NCBI GenBank assembly: GCA_914767715.1
Contig: OU612067.1
Span: forward strand, 19,537,001 to 19,601,000
Direction: 5' to 3'
Length of the DNA: 64,000 bases
DNA from: Membranipora membranacea
Taxonomy: Eukaryota; Bryozoa; Gymnolaemata; Cheilostomatida; Membraniporidae
Each line of letters starts with the position of its first letter. The stretch's first letter is position 1. Positions 27,222 through 37,844 of this stretch are shown here, piece by piece. The translations under genes and the position numbers were made by a program. Under the pieces are notes generated by a model. The model searched no databases. It had not been told where the DNA came from and saw nothing but the letters and a program-made list of their open reading frames with translations.

Positions 27222-28202
27222 ATATGGATCAACAGAACACAACTAGCCCTGAAATAACTATGCTCTTCTTTGATTGGTCCGTCAGTTCAGAAACGTAGCT
27301 GACCCTTTTTAACTTTTGTCAAATAGGCGGCCTGAGATTTTTGAAAGCCATGCTGTTTAATTTTACCGCTGACCCATATAGTAATGCAGATATAGGTCAC
27401 ACTTGGTAACCTTGATACCACCTAGTATCTTTGATCATAGGACAGTAACACTGAAATAATTGTGATAGTTTTATGAAAAAATTCCATTTTTTATATAGAT
27501 GTAGAAGGACAAACTCGCCAAGATATCGACTCAAGATCTTGCTATGACAGTATAGAGTCCACCGACCCGTATTTGGACTATTGTACTATTGATGAGTGTG
27601 ATATGCTCAGCAACTTCCAACAGAATGTCTGTAAATCATCTCCCAGCAGTCGGACGTCGGAGTCGTATACAACAAGACCTACATGTTCCTCTCCCAACTT
27701 ATTAGACTCCTGTTATCGTGAGATGGACAGAAGGGCAATATCATTCTCTCACGATTTCATAAGCACAAAAATAAATCAGAGTAAACAAGAAGGAGCACCT
27801 TCGGCGCCTCGTCAGGCAAATGTTTTGAATGGAATGCATCTGTCTACTCAGCAACAATCTGATATGATCTGCCGATCAAGCCACCACAGCACCAATGGGA
27901 CGGCAGCTATGTCAGCAGTTACAGACCACAATATCTATCTGCGGCCCAAGTCACATGATCAGCTCGAGTCACACAAGACAGAAACACATCAAAAGTGTTC
28001 AGCAACAGTAGGAGACGACGCACCGCACGAACAGCATACAACAAGTGATGGAGCAGGTATCACTGAAGATAAGATCCATAAAGTTTTTTTAACTACTAAC
28101 TCAACATCAGTGGAGACCAGTAACAATTTAAGGGGTGACAATAGACCAGGTTCCATTCAGTATGAAGACGCAGAGAGCGTATATGACGTATACTTTATTT
28201 AA
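23976..28202 (+). CDS. type I receptor: CUB-like ectodomain, Sushi domain, one TM, ITAM-pattern tail
   Basis: Exons: 23976-24345, 24542-24922, 25197-25415, 25691-25865, 26065-26135, 27499-28202. Phases agree except for a +1 base in an A run near 24215. The ectodomain (exons 1-2) is beta-rich and CUB-like at its end (PLRIMYTLRDPSKAGEYVRV). Exon 3 is one CCP/Sushi domain: four Cys in the usual order with the GYEL and W...PVPKC signatures. Exon 4 has the membrane span (YIVIFGGPISLVIPFLACYL) followed by basic residues. The tail of about 255 residues is Ser/Thr-rich and has YDSI, then eight residues, then YCTI, fitting the ITAM spacing rule; it ends ESVYDVYFI. An AATAAA at 28303 follows the stop. 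It is probably a surface receptor signalling through tyrosine kinases. The N-terminus (signal peptide) is unresolved and the CUB call is tentative. Confidence 0.75.
26444..27022 (-). CDS. small secreted eight-cysteine protein, nested antisense gene
   Basis: Two exons: 27022-26923 and 26721-26444 (donor G|GTAGGT, acceptor TTCCAG). They join in phase to give 125 aa. The N-terminus is a clear signal peptide (MNRYALSLITLSIVLYIHH, likely cut after HISA). The mature part of about 100 residues has eight cysteines (TCDD, PCRN, LCEG, CLCDFC, GCKD, YHC), enough for four disulfides, and is basic. I do not recognise the family. The gene lies wholly inside the 26136-27498 intron of the Sushi-domain receptor on the opposite strand. 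A damaged relative of exon 1 occurs at 33231-33971, which supports exon 1 as a real duplicated unit. Function unknown; secretion is inferred. Confidence 0.65.
27178..27225. repeat. (TA)n microsatellite
   Basis: About 17 TA units, within the receptor intron and just upstream of the nested small gene. Confidence 0.95.
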
Positions 28203-28524
28203 TACTGAGCCTCTTATTTTTTTCTATCCCTCCTTTGTCATTGTTACTTGAGATTCGAGGATGTGGTATATAAGTTTGACTGGGAACAAAGAAGGCCTCT
28301 ACAATAAACCGAGTAATGTTACGTAAATTTTGAGTTCTACGTTGGTAAAAGTGTCATACATTTCTCGCTTTGAGGCATTAGCAGCTTAGTGGTTTATTAA
28401 AGAGTACTTAGACAAAAACATATCTTACATCTCACAAGAACAACCAATGAACAATAAGATCAAATGAATGCATGTTATCATAATGCTAGTATGAAGATCT
28501 TTCTTGCTCTGGATTAAATATTTC

Positions 28525-30270
28525 ATAATGAAAGTCATAACCAACCTGCGTAGATGTCTAATCCTTATAAAAGATCAATATCCTCATTTCAATGTGTTGA
28601 GTCAGATATAATAAAAATCATTGGATGTTTGTCAATGTGGTATTCCCTGCAGTGTGGCATAACACCATACTATCAGGTCACAACTGTAGCGTTGCAAGTC
28701 AACAGTGATAAGTCTACCCACAAAGGGAGAAGAGAGTCACAGGAATTGCATAAACTACACAAGCTCAAAATGTTTAGGGATAGGTTTTTTCGCTGCATAG
28801 ATATTGAGTTGATTCACCTATTTTTCTAGTTTCTAGATTTTTTAAAAACTATGAGGCCTATTCATCTGAAAACATTTACCACCGCAATCCAACATTGACC
28901 AATAGGTTTTCTGGTCATGCGGTGTCTGCTTTGACGGTTTGATGTGGTAGTATCAGTTTTACGGTTTAATAGGGATTTAATGGATGAAGATACTGGCTAA
29001 CACTTTATCACTCGATATGCAAGCAAGGAGTTACCGTAATACCTCACCTATAAGGCGCGTGCCTTATAGGTGAAGGCGCCTTTAAGAGAGGAGTATATAG
29101 GCGCGGCTATCATTTGAAGCATTTTTATATTTGACTCGGAGCAAAACCGCATCTTACAAGCTGGATGAATAGAGGCTGAGTAGGTTGAATAGGCTGAATA
29201 GCTTAATAGCTGAATAGGCTGAATAGGTACAAGAGGCTGAATAGCTCAGTGCCTTGTAAACATGATGTTGTGAGTTCGTATCCCATTGAGGTCAGTTCTC
29301 CTTTCAAAGGGGTGCCTTATAGCTGTGGGTTGTCTTATAACGGGAGCATTTATATTTTTTCAAAGGGAGGTCTTTCACTTATAAGGCCGGTGCCTTATAA
29401 GTGAGGTGTTACGGTAAAAAGATTTAAGGAAACAAACTGAATCAAGCACTGATAATTCATATTGGCAGTGAATCTTTGAGCATATCATAGCCCAGAATAA
29501 TTCAATTGATATTTTATCTCCCAAGCAAAAAACGCCCGAACCATTATCTAGTCAAGTCATTGGTGCTGGGGCAGATATTTGATCGAAGTCCAGGTATTGC
29601 TCCTTCTTACATCACTTTGGGTTATGGAGTTGACTATGATTTAAAACCCCATCAAATTGTTTTTACACATCTGGCACGTAGTTAAAACGCCAGGGAACCT
29701 AAGATTTTGCCTGATTTAGCAGAAGTCAGAACAAAGATTCATTCAACTTTATTGTGCTTGCGCAAATAGAGGATCAGGTATTCCTGTAGACTAAATAAAA
29801 AAACACAGACAGAACGCTATATGGAGCTCAGCATTGAAGTAATTAATTTCAGGTGACAATACAACATTGAATGCCTTGGAATCATTGATTTGCAGTCCAA
29901 GGTTATTTATGGATTTCTCCACCGATATCGATCGGATTCAAGTTTGAAAGTTGCGATAGATTTAGCAGCTTTTTGCCATAAAATTAATGCAGTTTTCCTA
30001 ATCATCAATCGAGAAAATTTATCAAGTTATCAGTAGAAGCCCTAGATTGTCTGCTGATATTCAACACAAGACACTCACACTTAGGTACCTCACTTAACCT
30101 GTATGCATTGTCAATGTGTATTATCATCTGTCGCTTCAGAATTGATAATCTCAGCCGCACGTAAATTTGTTACCAGTGACCATCTTAAGCAAGAGTAGGT
30201 GGCGAGAAAACTTGTGGTAAAACTCTCTGCATTTCAAGCACTGGCTAGTACATGAACAGCCTTCAACAAG
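28525..30270. other. intergenic, repeat-bearing
   Basis: No exon was recognised. It contains the inverted-repeat element at 29034-29414 and fragments resembling the foldback element at 55656-55895 (for example CGCTATATGGAGCTCAGCATTGA near 29815). Confidence 0.5.
29034..29414. mobile_element. TA-flanked inverted-repeat element carrying a tRNA-like segment
   Basis: The ends are complementary: CCGTAATACCTCACCTATAA on the left and, read from the right, CCGTAACACCTCACTTATAA. Arms are at least 35 bp. Both sides are bordered by TA, as for Tc1/mariner-type insertions. The interior has GCTGAATAG-type short repeats (about 29175-29240) and a tRNA-like stretch (AGCTCAGTGCC...GAGTTCGTATCCC, 29242-29300). 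Confidence 0.75.
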
Positions 30271-30272
30271 TG

Positions 30273-30480
30273 ATGGAGCGCAGGCCACCGATGATCATAG
30301 TCATAAAGTTGTTTTATCATCTAACTTGACATCGGCGACAAGTGCTAGGTGATAGTGATATAACAGGATCAATTGAAGGTGCAGAGAACTTTTATGACAC
30401 ATACCTTCTTTTTCCTTTTTATTTACTACTCATCATTGTTACTAGTAGGGAAGTCCTGATATTCCAGGATGTTGTATCAG
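30273..30480 (+). pseudogene. decayed copy of the receptor's last exon and 3' UTR start
   Basis: Aligns with 28048-28275, the last codons and early 3' UTR of the Sushi receptor. Compare CATAAAGTTGTTTTATCATC with the receptor's CATAAAGTTTTTTTAACTAC, then the GGATCAATTGAAGGTGCAGA block. Frame is lost and no upstream exons accompany it. An element at about 30518-30972 follows. Confidence 0.7.
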
Positions 30481-30517
30481 TTTTAGGATAACAAAAAAAC
30501 CTTTGAATAGAGTAGTA

Positions 30518-30972
30518 TTGGGGCTCCCCGCGTATTTTACTGAAGATTGAAGATTGAGTGTTTTAAAGTTGAAGAAAAGATTTAATGAAAAATCAATAGA
30601 CGATTTCCTCATTTCAAGTAGACTGGATTCACTCTAACAATTTGGAGTTATCTACTCAAGAAGGGTTTGTTGGTTTAAGCAGACAACTCCGCACAACAAC
30701 AAACCGAAACCCATCTGTGTTCCTGATTTTGGATCACCGGACCGTGGTTTCGAACCCCACCGGGTGCATTGTTTGTCTAGAAAAAACTTATCAGCTTCAT
30801 CAACTATTAAACATGCTGGCTCAGTTCTCACAGGCATTTAAGTACAGCAGCTTTATGCCCACTTCAGTTGTTTTGAAGAATGTATTCTGAAGATTCGAGT
30901 TTTAAATTGAAGATTGCTCTATTTTCTCTGAAGAAATTGAAAACAGCATTGTGTGCAGGGAGCCCCAAAATT
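30518..30972. mobile_element. inverted-repeat element with TTGGGGCTCCC ends
   Basis: Left end TTGGGGCTCCCCG; right end GGGAGCCCCAAAA, its complement. It separates two duplicate blocks of the receptor 3' region. The interior has no clear coding content. Confidence 0.5.
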
Positions 30973-31059
30973 GTGTGGTCTTTTTTCATATGTTTTGCAT
31001 AGTTGTCACATATTTCCTACTGTAAGGTAATAGCCGCTTAGTGGTTTGTTTATAAAAGA

Positions 31060-31395
31060 GGGTCTCTTATTTTTCTATCCCCAACTTATCATTTTTACTA
31101 TGTTAGACTTGAGATTCTAGGGTGTGGTATATAAGTTTAACTAAGAATAAAGAAAGCCTCTACAATAAAGCTGCGTAATGTAATGCAAATTTTGTGTCAT
31201 ATTTTGGTAAAAGTCGTCATACATTTCCTACTTTGAGATATTAGCTGCTTAGTGGTTTATGTAAGAGGATTTAGACAAAAGCTAATCTCTCATCTCACAA
31301 GAAGCCTCTGGTAAAAACCAATGAATGGTAACACCAAATAAACTCAGGTGACCCTAATCCTAGCATGAAGATCCATGCTGCTTTGGATTATTTAT
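31060..31395 (+). repeat. second copy of the receptor 3' UTR/downstream region
   Basis: Matches 28208-28525 almost end to end: TCTTATTTTTCTATCC, GTGTGGTATATAAGTTT, CCTCTACAATAAA, TTAGCTGCTTAGTGGTTTAT and the GCATGAAGATCCATGCTGCT block all have counterparts in the receptor 3' flank. Divergence is moderate, so the duplication is old. Confidence 0.8.
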
Positions 31396-31712
31396 TTCTA
31401 AACAAAACTGTAAACCAACCTGCTTAGACCATATAGGTATATACACATGGACTGTCTGCATTGAGATTGACATTAAGATAGTTTGTCTATAAGAGTTGTG
31501 TGTCCTGTGTGGGATGTTTGTGAAAAATCTTGGAAATCCAAAGTAAGTAAGCCAACTTAAAGATGTAAACAATGGCGTCATAGTGAGTAAATTAGTGAAA
31601 AGACGAGAGTTGAAACTGCAGGCAATAATGACCACAAATTTATGGCCGATCAAGATAGTGTCTTGCTAATCGCCCTATCAATCACAATGAGTCAAACATT
31701 GATCATCTAAGT

Positions 31713-32592
31713 CAGCTGTGGGCAACCTGCGGCCTTTTTGCCAATGCGGCCTAATGGGTAATCTTTTGCGGCCTAATTGTGGCCTTATGTCTGTGAATAT
31801 CACACATTCAAGTTTTAACTGTCATGTGGATGTCCAAGTATGCATTACCCTCTACAAGCACAATTCATTGTTGGGATATAAAAATATCGGCATTCTATAT
31901 CAACCATGCGCTAAGTTACTTACATGTAGAAAAAAAAAGGGAAATTCCCAAGCCATTCTACACAAAAGCATCATGAATGTACTGGCGCCAACTAATTTTT
32001 CACGAGCTTCCATTTGAATAAATACCCCAAACAGTGAAGAAATTTTCGTAATATTGTGAGAGAAAAGCAATTTAATCAATTCTTTCACCTTTGGATATTT
32101 TAACTACAACCTGTTTTTTGCAAAGCTGTCATTTTGAGCAAGAATGGCAAAGTTGTTCTATCAAAAATTTGACATTGTTACAAGTGCGCCAGCATTTTGC
32201 CTGAAATATTCCAGATTGAATCTCATTGACAAGTATGCAAATATTTACTGCACTTCTTGAGCGCCAATCCTGCCCTTTGTCCTACTGCTCGAAACACTGG
32301 GAAACAGCCATGTACACAACCGTTTCCCAGACACAAAACTTCAGTAGATTAGATAAACAAGATAAAGTGGTTCTGTTAAACTGATGCAGTTGAAAAATCT
32401 GATGCTTACTGCAACATAACAATAACATTTTTATCGACACATAAATCTGCTTTAGTTTGTATAAAATACACACTGCGAAATTATAGCTCGCCGTTACAAA
32501 TTTATGCCGGAAAAATATGTTGTGGCCTTTCGTGTTGATTGTGCATAAAATGCGGCCTTCTTCAAAAAAAGGTTGCCCAGTGCCCACCCATG
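31713..32592. mobile_element. hAT-like non-autonomous element
   Basis: Starts CAGCTGTGGGCAACCTGCGG and ends GGTTGCCCAGTGCCCACCCATG. Flanks ATCTAAGT (31705-31712) and ATCTAAAG (32593-32600) match at six of eight positions, as an aged 8-bp target duplication. Same family as 3583-4120. Confidence 0.65.
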
Positions 32593-33230
32593 ATCTAAAG
32601 CAACAAATTATGCAATGTCAGGCAATTATACTAACTAGGGACCACTGGTGAGTTACCTAACCTAACTACACTGAACAATACAGCAAGAGAGGGCATGTGT
32701 TTTATAGCAGAGCACTGTTACACTGGTCTTTGTAACTCATTTGTAAAAGCCAAGGACAATTAGCTTCTTTTTTTTTTATTTTTATGTTATTTTTTCTGTC
32801 ACTGCATGCAAACATTCTAAGAAAAAAATCATTTGAGGCTGGCAATAAACGTATATATGACAAAGTCAAAACACAATTACAATCTAGTTGAGTGAATAGA
32901 TTTTGAAATCATAATTTCAGCTTGAGAGAATCATGCTGTTTGAGCTCAACTACTGATATAGTTAAAATGTGCCGCAAGACTTATCTGACAATAAATTCCG
33001 ATTTTTCTTATGATTGCTTATTTTTATATTATTGTGACTCCACCACACGATACAATCTCAGTTAACTGCTTCTAACATTCCGTTGACAGCTTCGCATATA
33101 AAATCCACCAACAATAAATTCTTTGAATGGAATTCAAGTTTTACTTGTCGATTTTTAGCTCCAGGTATTGGTATATTATCATATTTGATGATTGTGACAG
33201 ATTAAAACACTGTTTAGTAGAGCCACCTAC

Positions 33231-33971
33231 CAGCTCTTTTCCCATCATCACAGGCGTTATATGAGCCATCCCATGTTAAAATGTACTCTAGGATTAAAAT
33301 GCTAATTATGTTATAAGCCTTCAAACTTAGGATATGTTCTGACTTTGTTGTTCTGGTATTCATACACCAACATACAAAATAAAGCATGGAGAACCCATTT
33401 TCTGGGCATAATTTCGCCAAAAAACCACCAGAATATGCGTTTTTTTTAACATAACGTGGTTGCTAAGGAGCTTGGCGGCCATTATGAATGTAAATCTGTT
33501 GTTAAAATACATGAGTAAAATTGTTTTTCCAAAATAATTTGTTTTTTAAGTGCATAATAACTTTTTATCTGACGAAGATAGCTTGTTTTTGATGTGTTTT
33601 TTGAGGTATTTTTCACCCTCTTAACAACTACATAAGTAGAGAATACAGTGAAGTTATACCTGTTGCTGTATGTATGATGCTGTACGTTATGCCGAAAATC
33701 GGTTCACCAAACTTTACCATTTTCTCGACTTAATATTTGCAGATTTTTTCCCTGTCGCAACATCTATTTTGACTCGTAACATTTTTTTGCAAGAATGCTA
33801 CAGGAAAAATAAATATACAATCAGAATCCTCAGAAAAATCTTAATCTGTTGATATTAAATGCCCAGAAACTTAAATTTTAACCCTAAGGTACATTTTAAC
33901 TTGGGATGGCTCATATGATGAATGAAAAGCGCTATCGAAAGTAAGATCAAACTCAGAGCATATCTTTTCAC
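33231..33971 (-). pseudogene. broken copy of exon 1 of the small cysteine-rich gene, split by an insertion
   Basis: The minus strand from 33971 matches the signal-peptide exon at 27022-26923 (KRYALSLILLSIALFIHH), but the start codon is GTG instead of ATG. After the signal peptide the copy is interrupted by a 650-bp element, then resumes as CDDGKRAG with the same GTAGGT donor. No second exon was found downstream. The copy looks dead. Confidence 0.75.
33263..33912. mobile_element. inverted-repeat MITE inside the broken exon
   Basis: Arms GAGCCATCCCATGTTAAAAT and its near-complement ending TTAACTTGGGATGGCTC, extending to about 40 bp with mismatches. Flanked by ATAT on both sides, which may be a 4-bp target duplication or an extension of the palindrome. 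Confidence 0.75.
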
Positions 33972-34049
33972 TTTATAATCCTGTATAAAATCAAAAATTA
34001 TGGGTGGTGAAAAATCAACAATACGTAACTGTGACATAAAACTTCCACG

Positions 34050-37000
34050 GCTTTATATATCTTGTATCTAATATATAGCTTGAAAATATATAATCCAAGC
34101 CATAAAGCCTCTAACCTATAAGCTACCAGTGATAATTATAAGCATGAGTTAGTGAGAAAACTTGTGGTAAAAGTCTCTACAGCAAACTGAAAGCAAACAC
34201 TCAGTATGCACTGGATATTCTTCACTCATGTGCGAACCTCAGATCAATTGTACAGGGACACAACTCCAGATTGTAGCAAATAATTCTGATGAAACTTGAT
34301 AATTACAGGTGAATAGAAAATATATCATGGCTGAGGTAGCTGAGTTTCTACCCACTTTGTTTCTGAAGTGGAGCATGTTTGACCAGCAGAGTTGGTTACT
34401 GAGATCTCAACTAGATGGACAGAGTTCGAAATCTGAAATTATTCTTATACTGTGGAAAGCTCTGCATTAAAGGTTTCTAAAGATAAGTTTTGAGAAGTAT
34501 TATTACATTTTGTATTTAACAGTCATCTGGCCTGGTGTTAGTCTTTCCTTGATTGGAGGTATAGTTAGGATATAGTTATCTCTGTCTGTGGTCTTGCGCT
34601 GATTTCATCGCACTGTCTATGTGGGACCAAAATTTCGCAATTTTACTGAGCAATAAGTTTTATTTCGCAACTGAACATGACCAATCAACAAAGATGATGC
34701 ATAACCATCTGACATTTATGACAAAAAAATGAGCCTGATACATAGAAAAGCGATACTAAAACAAAAATGTAAAAATTGAAGCTGAGGGATATGCACCTGT
34801 TACTTCTCCCTGAACAACTCAGTCGGAGCATCAACTTCGTTAGCCTTGACCTTCAGATATGAAATAAAATCAAATTTTTAAACAGGAAGTGAATGATGAT
34901 AAGACAGTTGAGGAATGGAAAAAGTGTGTTCACGAGGAATGAAAGATTGCCAGAGGTATGTTAAATCAGTAATGATGTCACCATTGTTGTAATGTTTTAT
35001 ATTTCACCATCAACACACGATCTCAACGTTGCTGCTGTATCTGGTGGTCAGGTTGGAAAGCACAAAATGAGTGATTCCTATTATAAACACTCAAAAAGAA
35101 ATAAATTATTTATTGATATTTCCTGCGGGACTAAAACCTGCCCTCTCAACTACACTGCTTTATCCCACACTGCTGTTGGAGACAATGAGTTGAGGCCTGT
35201 CAATGCGTATCCCACAATGCAATTTTCTGGAGTTCCCAGTGAGATCAGGTGAAAGATGAAATAATAATGTGGGATTGACCTGATCTCCCCGGGACCTCCA
35301 GGTTAATTTATATTCCAGGAAAGAAATGATAGAAATGATAGAATGCACCTAATTTTCCTATTGAGTGTCCCACAGAATACCGTAGTATGTCATGCTTCGT
35401 TCAGGAGTGTACTTATAATTGAGGTGTACTAAACAGCCATGACCCTGTCAAGTATCAGGTTAACACAACGAGTGATCTTAACAGTCACTGGGAATACCAT
35501 AATCATAAAAATTTCTTAAACACTTCCAGTTGCAGAAATAATGACATTTATTACAAGACATTGGTTACAATAAAACATTTTACTTACTAGTATGATGTCC
35601 AACTACTGGACTGTGTCACCATGTGTGTCATTCTGCTTTACTGCTTTGTCAGGTATGAACTAATTATTTCCGCTTTGCTATTGCCTACTTTTTTATAATT
35701 TAATTGATGTCATATTATATCCCATTTTTCATACCCTTTTTGAGTTTTTATTTTGTTTAGTTAGTTGATTAAGAGAGTAGCCTAATCTAGGTATGCTCGT
35801 GTGTACACAATAGACAACTATTCACCCCAGTAACCACTGCGTACTCGGCCGGCACTCTGATCAAATTGCTGTGACAAAGGGGACTGACTTTCTATCTTCA
35901 TGGCACCAGCTGATTTGGTTGCTGGCCTACCAAACTTTCTACCCAGATCTGTGCAGAACAAGATTAAATATACCTTAGGTCCAGTGTGTGTTTGCATACA
36001 CTCAAAAGAACCCACCATCTGCCTTTTCGATATAAATAATATCCAGGTTTCCAGCGTGCATGGGTGAAAGTAGAGCATTAGTACAATGAGTCCAATGAGT
36101 ACAATGATAATATTATGCTCTATAATCAGATCTGAACTCATCGAAGAAGTCAGTAGTAAAGAAATGTTGCAGGTACATGTCAGATGAATCACTGAATGAA
36201 GCAGAGTGTAATGCTCTTTGACTTACTCACCTAATGATGAAATGATCACTTTGATTGGTCAGTGTTGACCCATGAGCCACAATTTGCAGATGGAGGTGAG
36301 CATAATATGAGAGCCATACACAATCCCACAAACAATTGACAGTATATCACATAATCCCAGAGAGAACAATGCATTACAATAAACCAATAATATATCTTCT
36401 TTCGCATCAGTTTGACTTAAATTCTAAAACATTTTTGGTACACACGGATACCTAAAAGCAATGTTCAAGATGCCTCTAGGACAACACCTGGGTTTTGAAC
36501 TTATATTTCTGCGCTACCAAAGGGTACAAACATGGTCTTGATGTCCACAGTGCCCGCAGATCGGCTCTGAGATATAAGACCCACAGACCCATACCAAAAA
36601 TTATTCCAATTGAGCAGTTTACATTTTGTTATTTCCAGTAATTCTCGATAACCTCAAGCTATGTGTGAAATGGAAAAATGCGTATCAGCAATGATTATCT
36701 TTGGAATCAGTTTGTTTCCTGCTGTGCTTGCTCATTACCAGACAATCATGTGTTTTTTTAAAAACTTTATTGGCATAACAACTATTTTGTGGTATAGAGA
36801 TTATCATGTTTTTAAAATGAAGTATTTAGGTGCTAAATTTGTAATTCTAACCTCTCTCCATAGACTTGGTGATTATGAGTTTCCTGTTTTGAATATTTTT
36901 GTAGCGTTCATACTGGAAACACTCTAATATCTCTGAGCTGACCTATTGGCCAAGATCAAAGTGTAACTGCCAATGGCTGATGAGTGCAAGTTTCAGTTTT

Positions 37001-37600
37001 GGAAGCTTGCTGTACGTTCAGCCCAGGAGGACTTTCATGGCCTCACACTTCTAAGATGCACTCCAGTTTTCTAGGATGTATCACATTCTCGGTATGAGGA
37101 TATAGGGCACCTTGCGTCCCTCTTTAGGGGCAGCCTAATCTTCTGTTTCTTGCTAAACAGCAAGATCTAAGTGCACTATCATTATTGCGATTGAATGGCG
37201 TTAAACATGCAGAACTTGGGAAGGAATTATTTATCAGTAGAGTTGGTTTGTTAAAATATATTATTACGATTCAAAAATTTAAAACTAGTAGATAGAAAAA
37301 TGTGGAAAAATACAAAAATACTTAAAGCTCTGGGGCTGGAAAAATAACCGTTTATAGATGGTGCCTTGTTGGTGAGCATGTATTGAGAAACAAAAGGGTC
37401 AGTATTGTTTATTTATGGCACTGGAGTTTAATAAAAATGGAAGTTATTGATAAAAACAACATATTACAGTACTAGTATTCAAGAAATAATGTCAATAAAA
37501 TTACTAAAAATTCCATGATTTTTTATCTCACTTTTATTGCATATTGTGCCCAACATCACAGAAAATTTGAGCATCGCCATCCATAAAGTTTAATTTATCT
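34050..37600. other. intergenic, no supported gene
   Basis: No exon chain was found on either strand. A minus-strand frame near 36150-36010 could encode a short membrane helix (IIIVLIGLIVLMLYF) before a GTGGGT donor. No downstream exon joins it in phase, so it is not called. Confidence 0.45.
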
Positions 37601-37671
37601 TTAAAATTCTGACCCCAACAATAAATGAATGCAGATATATACAGATCTCTTATAAGCTAGGCAGTGTGGAA

Positions 37672-37701
37672 ATCCAATTCACCATGCATGGTGAATTGGA
37701 T
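37672..37701. other. perfect 30-bp palindrome
   Basis: Arms ATCCAATTCACCATG and its exact complement meet without a loop. It lies about 145 bp past the 7TM receptor stop codon, so it would be a hairpin in that gene's 3' UTR. A possible AATAAA on the minus strand lies at 37537-37532. Confidence 0.85.
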
Positions 37702-37844
37702 CACGATGATACCCTTAAAAGCAGCCAAGTTGTATCCTTTACAAACGGTATCAGAAATGAAATTCTCCTTGCCACAATATATATTGCGCATGTCGCTGAT
37801 CATCTGTGTATTTCCTGTCACACTATCACATTTTCGTTGCTGTA

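Noticed and set aside
27178-27225. Tandem array as possible CRISPR or satellite
   Set aside because: Simple (TA)n microsatellite; the host is an animal and no repeat-spacer structure exists anywhere in the window.
35818-36192. 124-codon minus-strand frame with a hydrophobic stretch
   Set aside because: No partner exon joins in phase and no family resemblance; likely chance.
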